In this document: piece by piece, positions 1-49,018 of the stretch
Numbering within the stretch: the first letter of the stretch is position 1
Layout: every line of letters starts with the position of its first letter
Assembly: GCA_025642075.2 (NCBI GenBank)
Contig: JAODUO010000428.1
Location: forward strand, 218,501-282,500
Reading direction: 5' to 3'
Source of the DNA: Ridgeia piscesae
Lineage: Eukaryota > Annelida > Polychaeta > Sabellida > Siboglinidae
Length of the DNA stretch: 64,000 bases
The notes under the pieces: model-generated
Database searches by the model: none
What the model was told of the DNA's origin: nothing
The model's input: the letters and a program-made list of their open reading frames with translations, nothing else
Made by a program: the position numbers and the translations under genes

Positions 1-119
1 GTAAAATGTATTTCTACCATTACCAAAGAAACATTATTAAAGGAGTGATGTGATGTGACGTCAAACGTGACAACTTCATGTGAAATTTTGATTCCGTTTT
101 ACATGTTTCAACGGTGAAA

Positions 120-1258
120 ATTCCTAAGTGATCCATAGTACAACCAGACATTCCTAAGTGATCCATAGTACAACCAGACATTCCTAAGTGATCCACAATA
201 AAACCAGACATTCCTAAGTGATCCATAGTACAACCAGACATTCCTAAGTGATCCATAGTACAACCAGACATTCCTAAGTGATCCACAATAAAACCAGACA
301 TTCCTAAGTGATCCATAGTACAACCAGACATTCCTAAGTGATCCATAGTACAACCAGACATTCCTAAGTGATCCATAGTACAACCAGACATTCCTAAGTG
401 ATCCATAGTACAACCAGACATTCCTAAGTGATCCACAATAAAACCAGACATTCCTAAGTGATCCATAGTACAACCAGACATTCCTAAGTGATCCATAGTA
501 CAACCAGACATTCCTAAGTGATCCATAGTACAACCAGACATTCCTAAGTGATCCACAATAAAAGCAGACATTCCTAAGTGATCCATAGTAAAACAACCAG
601 ACATTCCTAAGTGATCCATAGTACAACCAGACATTCCTAAGTGACCCATAGTACAACCAGACATTCCTAAGTGACCCATAGTACAACCAGACATTCCTAA
701 GTGACCCATAGTACAACCAGACATTCCTAAGTGACCCATGGTACAACCAGACATTCCTAAGTGACCCATAGTAAAACCAGACATTCCTAAGTGACCCATA
801 GTAAAACCAGACATTCCTAAGTGACCCATGGTACAACCAGACATTCCTAAGTGACCCATAGTACAACCAGACATTCCTAAGTGATCCATAGTACAACCAG
901 ACATTCCTAAGTGACCCATAGTAAAACCAGACATTCCTAAGTGACCCATAGTACAACCAGACATTCCTAAGTGACCCATAGTACAACCAGACATTCCTAA
1001 GTGACCCATGGTACAACCAGACATTCCTAAGTGACCCATAGTAAAACCAGACATTCCTAAGTGACGCATAGTAAAACCAGACATTCCTAAGTGACCCATG
1101 GTACAACCAGACATTCCTAAGTGACCCATAGTACAACCAGACATTCCTAAGTGATCCATAGTACAACCAGACGTTCCTAAGTGACCCATAGTACAACCAG
1201 ACATTCCTAAGTGACCCATAGTAAAACCAGACCTTCCTAAGTGACCCACAGTAAACCG
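120..1258. repeat. 30 bp minisatellite
   Basis: About 38 copies of TTCCTAAGTGATCCATAGTA plus CAACCAGACA (one 33 bp unit near 571-603). Units left of about 635 mostly read GATCC; those to the right mostly read GACCC. The multiple-of-three period creates 400-codon artefact frames. Confidence 0.98.
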
Positions 1259-1318
1259 AGACTGTTGTTGCGAGCACAAGGCCCAGGTCTACCAAGTGTG
1301 GAGACTGGTGACACTTAC

Positions 1319-37851
<36,533 letters not shown>

Positions 37852-38250
37852 GTGAAATTAGGGCAAATCCTCAAACGTTCTCCCGTTGGCTTGACTATTA
37901 CCGCACTTGGCGCCACCTGTGTCACCTGGTCAGCCACGTTTTACCGCAGCAATAACACACCTTTAGATGTCAACCGTATTTGTGACCCGAGAATCCGCTA
38001 AGCGAGTGATGTCAGGTGACCGAGGCTTGTCGATAAACAACGCGATTTGATTAGTTCAAGAAAATCAGGTGGCAGGGCGTTTCTATGGCAACGGTGCGCG
38101 CGCGTGCTGTAATAACGATGGGCCTGCTATAGTATTTGTCAGAAAAGTCTGTCAATCAGATAAATGAGTCGCTCGCGAAAGGCTTGTCCTGTACGTGGCA
38201 TTACGCAACGAGCACATGTCAATCGGACATTGTGATTGTATATTAGTATA
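37852..38250 (-). promoter_or_regulatory. Probable GRAMD2 5' UTR and TATA-less promoter region
   Basis: This is unique, repeat-free, relatively CpG-rich sequence directly upstream of the inferred start codon. It includes a short GC alternation near 38095-38105 and a GTTGCCAT (RFX half-site-like) motif on the minus strand near 38085. No TATA box is visible close to the ATG. The promoter call is inference from position and composition; no transcription start can be placed by eye. Confidence 0.35.
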
Positions 38251-39770
38251 CATTCCGTCTGCACCATTAACCAATCATCAGGGAATTCAACTACAACATG
38301 ATCCCTTTAATCGTTCACAACGTTAGTATGCGCCAATATATAGCTAATAGACAACAGTTACCCAACAATTATTTACATTTATGATTATTATTGTTGTTGT
38401 TATTATTATTATTATTATTATTATTACATCATCACACGCGTTGTGTCAGTGAAATTGTCCATCTATTTTTCACTGCAAAGTGCCAAAACAAGTTTAGCAA
38501 TTTATTATTTAACAAATACTGATTTCGTTAATATGTTAATATTACTATTATCATCATAAAGTCTAGTTATCATTAGTTAGACCAGAACATCGCATTCTCC
38601 TTCGATAACTCATCCGTGGTCAAATATCTTACAGTCGCCTCGAGCTATGGATAAATTGATTTACCCCACGTTAGACCATGTGGTTCCCAAACTGTTCTCC
38701 CCGCATATCTCCCGCACTCTGACACGATCGTCTGTCTATCCCAATGTTTTACTTAAATATTATATACACTATAACAAATATCGCCAAAATATGACGGGTG
38801 GGTCGTCAAAATATGAGGAATTTGTCGTCAAAATATACGAGAAGGGTCGTTAAAATGAAATATTAAATTCGGAAAACAGTTACGGATTATAGGCCTCACA
38901 TTCAGAGATCATCCACGACATTTCGTCTGTGTTGAACTATGTTAAAAATCCGTGTCCACATTAATAGGCGGACGGCATAACAACCACCCTTAACATTCCT
39001 CGTGGGCACTTCTTCTAGAGTTGGATACAATAATTATAGTTCCATCACAGACGACAATGTACGTGACCAGAGAAGTATCTGGGTGTATAGAGTAGTCGAT
39101 GTTTATCTGTGGATAGGTTTATTTTCGCGCAGTAATTGCAACAATGCTGAATATTTTATTCAAAAAAATCAAAACAGTGTTCCGTTGAACATATGTTCCA
39201 GGGAATACGGTACATAGTGTCGCATCCAATCACAACGACTTGACACGTGGCTGTGTAGTAACTCACTACACACACGAGGAGAAACAATTTGAACAACATA
39301 TTACATGGACTATCCTGGTCACGCTTGAGTTCACATGTTTTATAAAGACTTATCATTATGCTGTAAGCCAACTGTTTGGCATAACATTATATTGTCTTTG
39401 TGTAACACCAATGGAAGTAGACATCTCTTTATTTTAACAAGGACCTCAATCAGGTAATAAATATAGGAGAAGACTACGCCCGCCCATTGCAGATAAAGAA
39501 CATTTCGTTTCAAACACATCAATATTTTCCAACGAAAGACAAATTGCAGTCTGACAAGGAAGAACCACTACCCGCCACAAATTCTCCTCTAAGAGGAATC
39601 AAGTTTGTGAAGCAAATTCACTATCACAAGTATTAAATGATGCAACAATATCGCAAGCTCGTACGAAAAAGTTTTCGGTAACATTGAATGCGTTTTTGTT
39701 GTAAAATCAGCGATTTTACCGAGTCATAAAAGGATTTGCCCAAAAGTTACATTCCGTTGTCAAAATCGTG
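38251..39770. other. Intergenic sequence upstream of GRAMD2
   Basis: Unique AT-rich sequence with an (ATT)n tract at 38384-38427 and a few short open frames (60-70 codons) with no recognisable product. Confidence 0.5.
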
Positions 39771-39771
39771 T

Positions 39772-39810
39772 GTGTGTGTGACTGTGTGACTGTGTGACTG
39801 TGTGTGTGTG

Positions 39811-39842
<32 letters not shown>

Positions 39843-39903
39843 TGCGTGCGTGTGTGTGTGTGCGCGCGGGCGCGTGTGTGTGTGCGCGCGGGCGCGTGTG
39901 TGT
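39772..39903. repeat. TG/TGCG microsatellite
   Basis: TGTG, GTGC and GCGCGGGCGCG alternation over about 130 bp; Z-DNA-prone. Confidence 0.95.
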
Positions 39904-40190
39904 ATGTAATATTATGTATGTGTGTGAGCGGATACCAGTGAACGTACTCTTTTTGGATGTTACCATCACACGAGAAGAGTTCTGTATTTGAGAACTGATT
40001 ATAGGCCTACATTTTATTAATCCTACAATTGTCGGCAACTAAACATAATAGAATAAGTAATTTTACGCCGACGTCACTGCATGCATTCAAACGTTGCAAT
40101 AATATGTTGTATAATTTATAGTTTTTATGATTTATTTGAATAAACGCTTTTTACTGATTTGTTGACTGACTGATTGATCAGACTAGTCTG

Positions 40191-40384
40191 GTGGGTGGGG
40201 GGGGGGGGGGGGGGTGGGGTGGGTGGGTGGGGTGGGTGGGGTGGGGTGGGGTGGGTGGGGTGGGTGGGTGGGGTGGGTGGGGTGGGTGGGGTGGGGTGGG
40301 TGGGGTGGGTGGTGGGTGGGGTGGGGTGGGGTGGGGTCGGGTCGGGTCGGGTCGGGTCGGGTCGGGTCGGGTCGGGTCGGGTCG
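40191..40384 (+). repeat. G-rich tract: GGGGTGGGT repeats then (GGGTC)9-10
   Basis: Almost 200 bp with runs of three or more G every four to five bases on the plus strand, beginning with a pure G run near 40198-40214. It is strongly predicted to form G-quadruplexes. Confidence 0.97.
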
Positions 40385-40879
40385 TACTGGTCGGTTTTTA
40401 TATCCGACGTTGAGTTATTTGCGCCTACATCTGCTATATCTATCATTATACTGAACTGCATGGTGGCGCCACCTGTAGTTACGTAACGCTGCCTGGAGGG
40501 GCTACAGTCGGGTGGATGGCGTGATCCGTGGGTCCAAGCAGACGACGGGTATAGTTAGTGTAAGTGTCATTATTCGTTAGAATTAAGGTTATTACTATAC
40601 CTAGTTAGTGTTACGGTCAGTTAGGGTTATGGGGCTATATGGCTCTAGCGTGTCTTGTGGTTTACACAGAATATATACGACCCTACACACATCATGGTCA
40701 ATACTTATGGTTTAGACCTAGATAGACCGGACCACGCGCCTTATAGTCTACATAGCGCTGGACCATAGATATTATGGATCATATAAAACTAGACCGTACA
40801 CACACGCACGCACACACACGCACACACGCACGCACGCACGCACGCACACACGCACGCACGCACGCACGCACGCACGCAC

Positions 40880-40911
<32 letters not shown>

Positions 40912-42358
40912 TGGAGTTACTGGACAAAGCGCCTTTGTCGTTTTTCATCGGATCTCAACTTGGCTGAATCCAAAGCTAATGTTGTAGAGTCGAATTTAAA
41001 TTATTGTTTTATTAAAACCAAAAACAAAACGTTCACCATTCTGGATCGGTTTCTTGCATAATGGTTAAAAACGAAACGAGTAAAACGTAAATTGAAGATG
41101 CATATCCAGGAAAACTGGACGAGAAATCCGAGTCGACCGAACATGTCCGACAATTACCACATAAAGCGACCCACTGAATATATGGGATCCCACCGACCTA
41201 TGTCCAAATGCCCATCCAGACTGCTATGATATCAAACATCACTGACGAATCAAGACGGCTGTACCGTAGCGCCAGTCTTTCTGACTTGCATATGCGTTGT
41301 GCCTGTGACCGTGCCCAGCATGTCTTCTTAACCACACTTACGAACGGAATATTTGCAACCGAAAATAAGCCGAATTGATTAAACGGTCGATATTAAAATG
41401 TATCGTGGATTCGGTACTCCAGAATCAGCTGGTCGTTCAATTATGCTCCCACTGACGAACGTATAATCGTATTTTCGGTGCCCGTTTCTTATGTGCGGCG
41501 AACGTGGTTATAGAGCCGAATTATGCCGTAATAAACGGTCGGAAATCGATCAAACTACATCAGTTGGGATTGTCAGATACTAAAATAGACATCAAGTAAA
41601 ATCGAAACCTATTAGATTAGTGCCTCCTGTTAAGTGTTTTAAATTTATTTGCATCTGTGACCCGATTTATTATAATTACTTCGATGTCGCTATTATAGCG
41701 TTCAAGTGCGGAGATGGGTTAGAGCAGCGTGCGATAGTTAATCCATAACGTCTATGTGCAGCGCGGAAGGAACTATTTGCACAAGCCTTTCCCTTGGGAC
41801 AAGACGTTTGTGCTTCTTTAGAACTGTCCTCGTCAAATCACACCAGGCTTACCTGGTGCGCTTCTTTTGCAAACCAAACCGCGGAATCCGTTGAATGAGC
41901 GCTGTTGGCGTTGTCATGGTTACTCCCACTATCTGGACGACGGTGTCTCCAACCGACAGTTGCGTTCGTTTGTCGTCGAATTAGACGCCTTGTACCGAGG
42001 AAGTTGTATTTCTACAGGTAAAATAATCACGCGGTGACTGCATGTCAAGTCCGTCTTTCACGGTTGGTTGAGCGGCACTGTAAGGCACGGGTTACGTGAC
42101 ATGGTTTTAGTGACTGGACCAAATAGGCCCCAATTCTTGATTATAACGTGTTTGGTTCGACCACTAATCTCCATTATCTAAAATATGTTTGGCAGTCAAG
42201 TCAACTTCACACCGCACTGTCCATCCACAATATTGACGCGATACCAGGGCAAATGATTACATAACACAACTTTGAATGATCTTGTAAAGCTAACATTTTT
42301 GGTTAAGTACGTTATCTCGGTAAAACGGAGTGCTTTGGTGCTTTCCATTAAAGAAAGG

Positions 42359-42359
<1 letters not shown>
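40385..42359. other. Intergenic sequence with a CA/GCAC microsatellite
   Basis: The microsatellite lies at 40798-40908. A 60-codon open segment at about 41823-42016 ends at CTACAG|GTAAAA, but it has no start codon and no recognised motif. Confidence 0.45.
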
Positions 42360-42552
<193 letters not shown>

Positions 42553-42607
42553 CAAAAGTTCCAAATATGGCAAATATGGGACGACAGGTCCTTGGCATTG
42601 GACTAAG

Positions 42608-43175
42608 GAGACAGAGCCCACCTTGTCTCTAGCGAGTCACAGAGCCCACCTTGTCTCTAGTGAGTCACAGAGCCCACCTTGTCTTTAGCTAGTCACAGAG
42701 CCCACCTTGTCTCTAGCGAGTCACAGAGCCCACCTTGTCTCTAGCGAGTCACAGAGCCCACCTTGTCTCTAGCGAGTCACATAGCCCACCTTGTCTCTAG
42801 TGAGTCACAGAGCCTACCTTGTCTTGTCTTTAGCTAGTCACAGAGCCCACCTTGTCTCTAGCGAGTCACAGAGCCCACCTTGTCTCTAGCTAGTCACAGA
42901 GCCCACCTTGTCTCTAGCGAGTCACAGAGCCCACCTTGTCTCTAGCTAGTCACAGAGCCCACATTGTCTCTAGCGAGTCACAGAGCCCACCTTGTCTCTA
43001 GCTAGTCACCGAGCCCACCTTGTCTCTAGCTAGTCACAGAGCCCATCCTGTTTCTAGCTAATCACAGAGCCCACCTTGTCTCTAGCTAGTCACAGAGCCC
43101 ACCTTGTCTCTAGCTAGTCACAGAGCCCACCTTGTCTCTAGTGAGTTACAGAGCCCACCTTATCTCTAGCGGGTC
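42608..43175. repeat. 28 bp minisatellite
   Basis: About 20 copies of AGTCACAGAGCCCACCTTGT plus CTCTAGCG/CTCTAGCT. Each unit holds an acceptor-like CCACCTTGTCTCTAG on the plus strand. Confidence 0.96.
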
Positions 43176-43921
43176 ACGTACGGAGACTGGTTTAGTGGAG
43201 TAGGGCGCGGGTGAACAGCTCTAGCTCTCGGCGGTCAGTGATCATTCACACGGGGAGCGGGTGTTCGAGCGGGCGGAGTAGATCGCACGATACTGGTAAA
43301 TCACGGAGCCGTCACCTTTGTCGGTCAGGGCACGTTACTCCGCGTGGCGTGACTTTGACGTCTAAAAGTAGCACGACCACTGAACAATGGCTCACGAGTG
43401 GATGACGGTGTGTATATGTGGGGTGTTTGCATCGTCGGGTCAGCGTAGGTAGCCTAAAGAGGTCAAAAACTGGGCGCCGTCATAACCCGGTCTAGATTTT
43501 GCCCCACGTGAAACAAATTGAGCCGGGGGGTATTACATAAATGTAAATCGATCAAGGGCATCGAGTTTTCTGAGTAAATGGAATCATATTTGTACATCTG
43601 ACCCAGAAAGAGCGATCGATGTAGGGATAAACAGTATGCAGCATAATCACGTGGCTTTGACTAAGACGAACTTTTGTCACAACGAACAATTTAAGCGTTG
43701 AACTTTTCAAAGGCATACAACTGTTGAAGACGAACCGCCAATAAAAGTTCAAACAATAATTCTTAGATGACGTCATTGCACACCTCTAGAGAGTAGAATG
43801 ATACCAAGCAGAAGACATTGCTAAGTGGCACGTCTTACTACCAACAAGAACGTGACAGTTTACCGTCTCGACTGCGTTACTTGAGACGATCTGTTTTCAT
43901 AAATTGGTAAATCTTACTTGA
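43176..43921. other. CpG-rich then AT-rich unique sequence
   Basis: Positions 43176-43440 are CpG-rich and could be regulatory; no gene can be assigned. The rest is unique. Confidence 0.4.
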
Positions 43922-44250
43922 CTTGGTCGACTTGAAGTGAAGGAAAGTATTAGCAAGACATTGGAGAGGAGTAGGTTGAAATGGGCCGGTCATGTGGAAA
44001 GAATGGACGATGAAAAGTTGGCTTTGAGAGCAGATGCCCAGAAAGTGGAGGGGAAAAGGAGGCGAGGAACATCGAGAATGCGATGAGAGAGATCGGGAAA
44101 GTGTGGGAGGAGATTGAAGAAGAACGGCAGAAGATATAAGGAGTTGGAGACTGTTGATAGAGAACGTAATGAGAGAAAAGCGCGGAGAGAAAAGACGGAG
44201 AAAGAACGACGGTAACCATGGCCAACCTCACCCCCGACGACAGGGAAGCC
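43922..44250 (+). mobile_element. C-terminal fragment of a non-LTR retrotransposon polyprotein
   Basis: Frame 43922-44083 encodes RLEVKESISKTLERSRLKWA, then GHVERMDDEKLALRADA and KRRRGTSRMR before a TGA. The R-L-x-W-x-G-H-V-x-R-M-x-D-E-x-L ... R-R-R-G-x-x-R-x-R pattern is the well-known tail of reverse-transcriptase ORFs in several LINE clades. The TGA sits where the family usually has Trp, and later sequence is frameshifted, so this is a dead copy. Confidence 0.8.
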
Positions 44251-46141
44251 AAAAGGAGAGCACCATTATCATGTTAAAGTTGTGTCTCGCATGTGACGGT
44301 CAGTGGTCAGCTCTAGGCCGAGCAGTTGCAGGGACCACGCCGCGCGACAACAACGTGTCACTCTTCCTGATTCGTGACATCTACTTGTGCGTGACATCTA
44401 CTTGTAGCGTGCTCTGTGGTTGGAGTCAACGGCAGAAACGTCCGACTCCGGCGTTTAGTGACATCAACGACTTGTGTGTGCAATGGTATTATGATGATAG
44501 TTGTTGATGATCGTAGTGGTGGTGACTATGAACTGTTGTTGATGGTGACAGAATGTGATGATGATGATGACAACGATGTTGATGAGCAAATGCTTACACA
44601 CGACGAACGAATTAAATAAATTATCTCGTCTATGTATACGTAGTCATATACACATACATATAGATATACATATGTGTAGTCACGTGTACAGCAAATGTAT
44701 TTCGTGCAGATCTTTTTCCCGACGACAGTAAATTAATGAAGTTTTTTTAATAAACCATCAATGATTTATCAGTTCTTTTATGCAGTTGACAGCTGTGGAT
44801 GACACCCAGGTCCACACTTCCAACTCACAAAGTCATTACCTATTCGACGTTGATTTAAATAAAAACTGCCCGTGTTTTTCAACATTGTGTGGGGGATGTG
44901 ATTACATTTACATTGGATTTACATAAAACCGCTTAAGTATGGCATACCATCAGTTACATCGGAATTAAAAAGGGCAAGAACTCCGTGATGAATGACCACA
45001 CCGTGTCAGTTACACCCGACTGAGAATGAGATTCTATTCCCTGACGTAAACACAAGTGTGTACAGAGCTACACGCTCTGTGCAGTCAAAGGTCCGTTGCC
45101 TTGTGTTATAGCTCATTGACATCGACCATTCCTGTAACGAGCTGCACCAGCAAAACGGTGCTCTATACAGAAACGTGTGTTCAACAGATAAGGAAAGAGG
45201 AAGCTCCATAGACGCGTGGGGGAAATAGGCATGTACCAGCTGGTTCATGCTCACTCTCTGTTACTGTGTGGTACAACATACTTCCGGGCGGCAGAAAGAT
45301 TTTTTTGTCTTTATGGTCAGAATGTAAAACTGTGTAAAGCCACTGACCGCTTGTCAAGGAACAAGCAGGTTGACAAATACACACGGAGCAGAGTACGAGC
45401 GACTATCGTGGGTGTGAACCACAGCTTGTTCAGCCGTCTGTTCAAAACGGTAGTGGTATTTGCTAACCACTCACGTACAATGTCCATCAAATACATGTAA
45501 AACACATAATGTCAATCTTGTCAAAAGTACCTTCAACCTAACCCTAACCCAAACCTAAAGCCTAAACCTTATTCCACATAAGAGCGACAAAAATGGGCAC
45601 TTGTACGTGAATTGTTAGCAAGAAGCCACTACCGGTCAAAACAAGCAGACGACACTAACCGTTACGATTGTGACAACGGTGCCCGGGACCTAGGTCTGTT
45701 GTTTAATTTCGTACAAACACAGCTGTTACAAAATAGTCCATTTGCCTACGGGTACTCTCAACCATATAACAATAACACGACTTTAGCGTGGCAACTGTAG
45801 AAGAATAATCGGACCTGCCTTTGTAAACACGGCGGCGTTCCGGTAACAAGCGGGTTAACCAGTCGAGTACACAGCGAAGTGACTTGTGCGGTACTAGCAT
45901 GCCACTAGACACGGGCGGGTGTTTGCTTAAAGTGTTTTGTGGTTGTGATAGGCGCAGAAACACGCGTTTACAGGACTACTTAACTTAATCTGGCCGATAC
46001 AAAAGAGAGGAGATTGGAAGAGGGAGGGTGATGATGTAGGGGGAGGGAACTGGAGGGGGAAGGGTTGGCGAGAGGGAGGGAGAGATGGGAAGTAGGGTGG
46101 GAGGGAGAAAGGGAGAGCAAGAGATTGAGTGCGGTTGTGGA

Positions 46142-46149
<8 letters not shown>
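44251..46149. other. Intergenic unique sequence
   Basis: Several 60-95 codon open frames on both strands at 45006-45505 have no recognisable domains. Positions 46010-46130 are purine-rich. Short CCTAACCC repeats at 45538-45572 resemble telomere repeats but are too few to matter. Confidence 0.45.
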
Positions 46150-46187
<38 letters not shown>

Positions 46188-46233
46188 GTGTCGCGAGCTG
46201 ACGGCGGGCGGGCGGGCGGGCGGGCGGGCGGGC
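46150..46233. repeat. (GT)n then (GGGC)n
   Basis: GT repeats to about 46185, then seven or more GGGC copies at 46204-46233, a G-quadruplex/GC-box-like tract. Confidence 0.95.
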
Positions 46234-48900
46234 GTGTTATTATTATGAACACTTCCGGTTTGCAGACGCGATGTAACTCACGTCTGTTTGGTGTGTGTCA
46301 TTCCGCAGATGCCACTCCAATGTGCAGTTTTGTAACGGGCGTGCGTGTAATATATATATTAATAAAATAGTTTTCCTTACACCATGCGGCCTACTCGGTA
46401 ATCTGACGAGTGGATTGTGTTTGGATTGTATTCAGGGAAAGCTATTTAGATGGTTCTGTCCGCACTTACTGACGTCATCAGAGTATTCCACACGACTTAG
46501 ATAACAGCAGCAGCGCCACTGAGTAAACGGGTTGTATTACAGGCGGTGGGAATCGGAATTAAAATGTGGTTCACCGCCCACCAAATGTCCTGTGTTTATT
46601 TCAATACATCTATAATATCTCATTTCAGTATGACATCCATACTTTTATGACAACACAGACTGTATAAAATTATGTTAATTTGCGTAAGTTATCCCAATGT
46701 CCATCAGCTGACCGTATTCTCATTTGAAACAGTCAGTATACTTTATTCGGTAAATGACATGTAGGCATATATTCCTAGAACTTGTCACCAAGTCAAAAGC
46801 GGACACTCTCGAAGGCTACTGATATTTATCTAAAACACACTGGATTCTTCGGTAATGTCTAAACGTGACCCGTTTTGCAATATGCTGGCAAGACAAGACT
46901 GCATTCACAGTCTTTATTTATTGAAAGGTACATCATCAATTGTACATTTTGCTGACATCGTTTAGAAATAATTTAGCGAAAAAACCCCACCTACATAATG
47001 TCCACAACGGCTCGCTCGTCTGTGCAATATTATGTATGTACTTTGGTGTAAGCATCGTGCGAATTATTATTTTATTTTACGTAAAATCAGTTCCAGTGAT
47101 TGTTGCCATGGAGATGTTGCCATGGTGATGTTGTCGTCGTTCTAGTTTTTCTCTGCTGACTGTTTAGGATATGATCAGAGAGCTGACCGAAACAAAAAAC
47201 ATTTGAACGTTTAAACAAGTGTTCTTTGTTGGAATGACTAAGATGTTACAGTTTACAGATCTGGACATGGCTGGACAGAACTTGTGGTGGACTAAACAAT
47301 TTGCGGAAGCAGCTTGACCAAAAAGTGAAACATATAAACATCAGTAATGCCTATGGTGAGCTCACAAGCTGTACTTGAATGAATGTTTATCAGAGGCGGC
47401 TGACGCGTTGTTATTTGACGACGATTAGATACAAGGACTTCCGGTGTAATAACTGTGTATTCGCTTAAGAGGTCCAATTGAGCACGTGTAATAGCCACAC
47501 GCTACGCATTTGACTATTAATGATTTTTCTACATACATTAATACATACAACAAAAGCACTTAGAATTATGGAAGTCTTCGCAAAGCCCGAGAACAATGTT
47601 AACTTCAAAAGCTGCTGATGTAAAAGTTGTTTTCCATTTGCCCGGGATCATTAATTGTTCTCTTTGCTCAGTTGCAGCGTCTTCGTGTGAAGTCAAATGA
47701 AATATCATAAGCGCTGGTTTCCCATAAACGTACGTTCTAGCTGTTTTCCACGGGAACGCAATTGATGGGAATGCGACATAAACATGAAACGTTTGGCCTA
47801 TGGACTTTATATTCCAAGTCACACGTGTCATAGACGATATAGGATGTAACGTCTTAACTCAATCAATCGTTTTACTTCCTCTTTTGCGTGTGAATCGTTG
47901 CGTGTTTTCACCTCAACATAACGTCACCTTTCTGATATTCACCTGTTGGTTTCATATTTATCACCTGTTTATACACGTTTCTATATAAGTAATTTACGAC
48001 CATCTGTTTGTGTCGACCCATGGACTTTATGTCCCAAGTCACATAAGTCCTAGACGATATGCCCTAAATTTATTTATTTATTTGAAGTTTTTATATATAA
48101 TTTTTTCATTCTTAATTCAGTGGATATTAGCACTGATGTTGGCACTCTTTGTTGAACTTTTCAAGTCATTTTAAACTTCAGTTAATATTTTTTTAACAAT
48201 ATTTGAGACATACGTAACTTGGGACATACGCTACTTGTGACATGGCGTCAATAACTGCGAGCGTCACTCACCGCACCAGCCCCAGTCATGCTGTATGCTC
48301 CTGTTATTTAGGCATTCAAAAACATCCAAATACGTCTTGACAACAAAGGGTAAACAACGTAAAATTAAACTACTTCCTCTCACCCAGCACGTCGTCGGCC
48401 CGGTGTCGACTGGTCACTCCGGCTACGGTCAAAGGCTGAGTCCGGCTTCTTGCGCGCAGATGACCTACCGACAACTTCCGCTATACTAGCGAGCAAGCCG
48501 CAGTCTTTTCCGCCGAAAGTTCTCAATGTTTCGAAGTCACTGTACGACTTGTTCCGTCGCGCCATTAAGGCGTTGTTGACCGTGCGCTCGGCGACAAGGT
48601 GGCAGTGGCGTGTAGCTCCACACAATGCCAGCGATCTGACTGCCCGTAACCGGAGTCCCGGAAGTAGGCTGCTGTGCCTGTTGTGCCTGTTGCGTTATGG
48701 CAATGCTCTCTCTCGTCCTGTCGACACGGAGTACTGTCGCCGAGTAACACTATCTGATCGCGCAAGACGTCTCGCTTGAGCGCTCACACGACTTGAGCGA
48801 TTTATGCAGAACGACCAGTCGTGTTCTGACTTGATGTAGCGAGCCACGTCTTGTTCCCCAATTGTTTATAATCCTCAGATTGGTCGTTGTGTTGTTTACC
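46234..48900. other. Intergenic unique sequence with a CpG-rich right end
   Basis: AT-rich to about 48230. Two copies of a roughly 45 bp repeat (TGGACTTTAT...AGACGATAT) lie at about 47799-47842 and 48021-48062. From 48240 the sequence is CpG-rich with overlapping open frames on both strands (48380-48779), probably a by-product of composition in a promoter-like region. Confidence 0.45.
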
Positions 48901-48957
48901 TTCCCGGGCGGGCGGGCGGGCGGCGAGCGCGTGGCCGAGTGTCGTTACAAGCGATCG
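48901..48957 (+). promoter_or_regulatory. GGGCGGGCGG tract, possible CpG-island promoter
   Basis: Four or more GGGC units with flanking CpGs directly before a candidate first coding exon. GC-box (Sp1/KLF-like) character is inference. Confidence 0.3.
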
Positions 48958-49018
48958 ATGCAGTCAAGCGAGCCGGTGAGGTCACGCGTGACCATGACGG
49001 CAACATTCCACCTACTCG
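48958..49018 (+). other. Candidate first coding exon of an unknown plus-strand gene
   Basis: ATG followed by 19 more codons (MQSSEPVRSRVTMTATFHLL) plus one base, ending at a consensus donor CTCG|GTGAGT, immediately downstream of a GC-rich tract. A second in-frame ATG lies at codon 13. No downstream exon was identified and the protein is not recognised. Confidence 0.28.

Noticed and set aside
120..1258. Regular arrays considered as possible CRISPR arrays
   Set aside because: Units are head-to-tail copies with no unique spacers and no cas genes, in a eukaryotic setting.
45538..45572. Telomere-like CCTAACCC repeats, and TTAGGGTTA near 63873-63905
   Set aside because: Only two or three imperfect copies at each place; not an interstitial telomere tract.
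48380..48779. Overlapping frames of 81, 109 and 66 codons on both strands
   Set aside because: CpG-rich sequence is poor in stops, and no domain or splice structure supports any frame.
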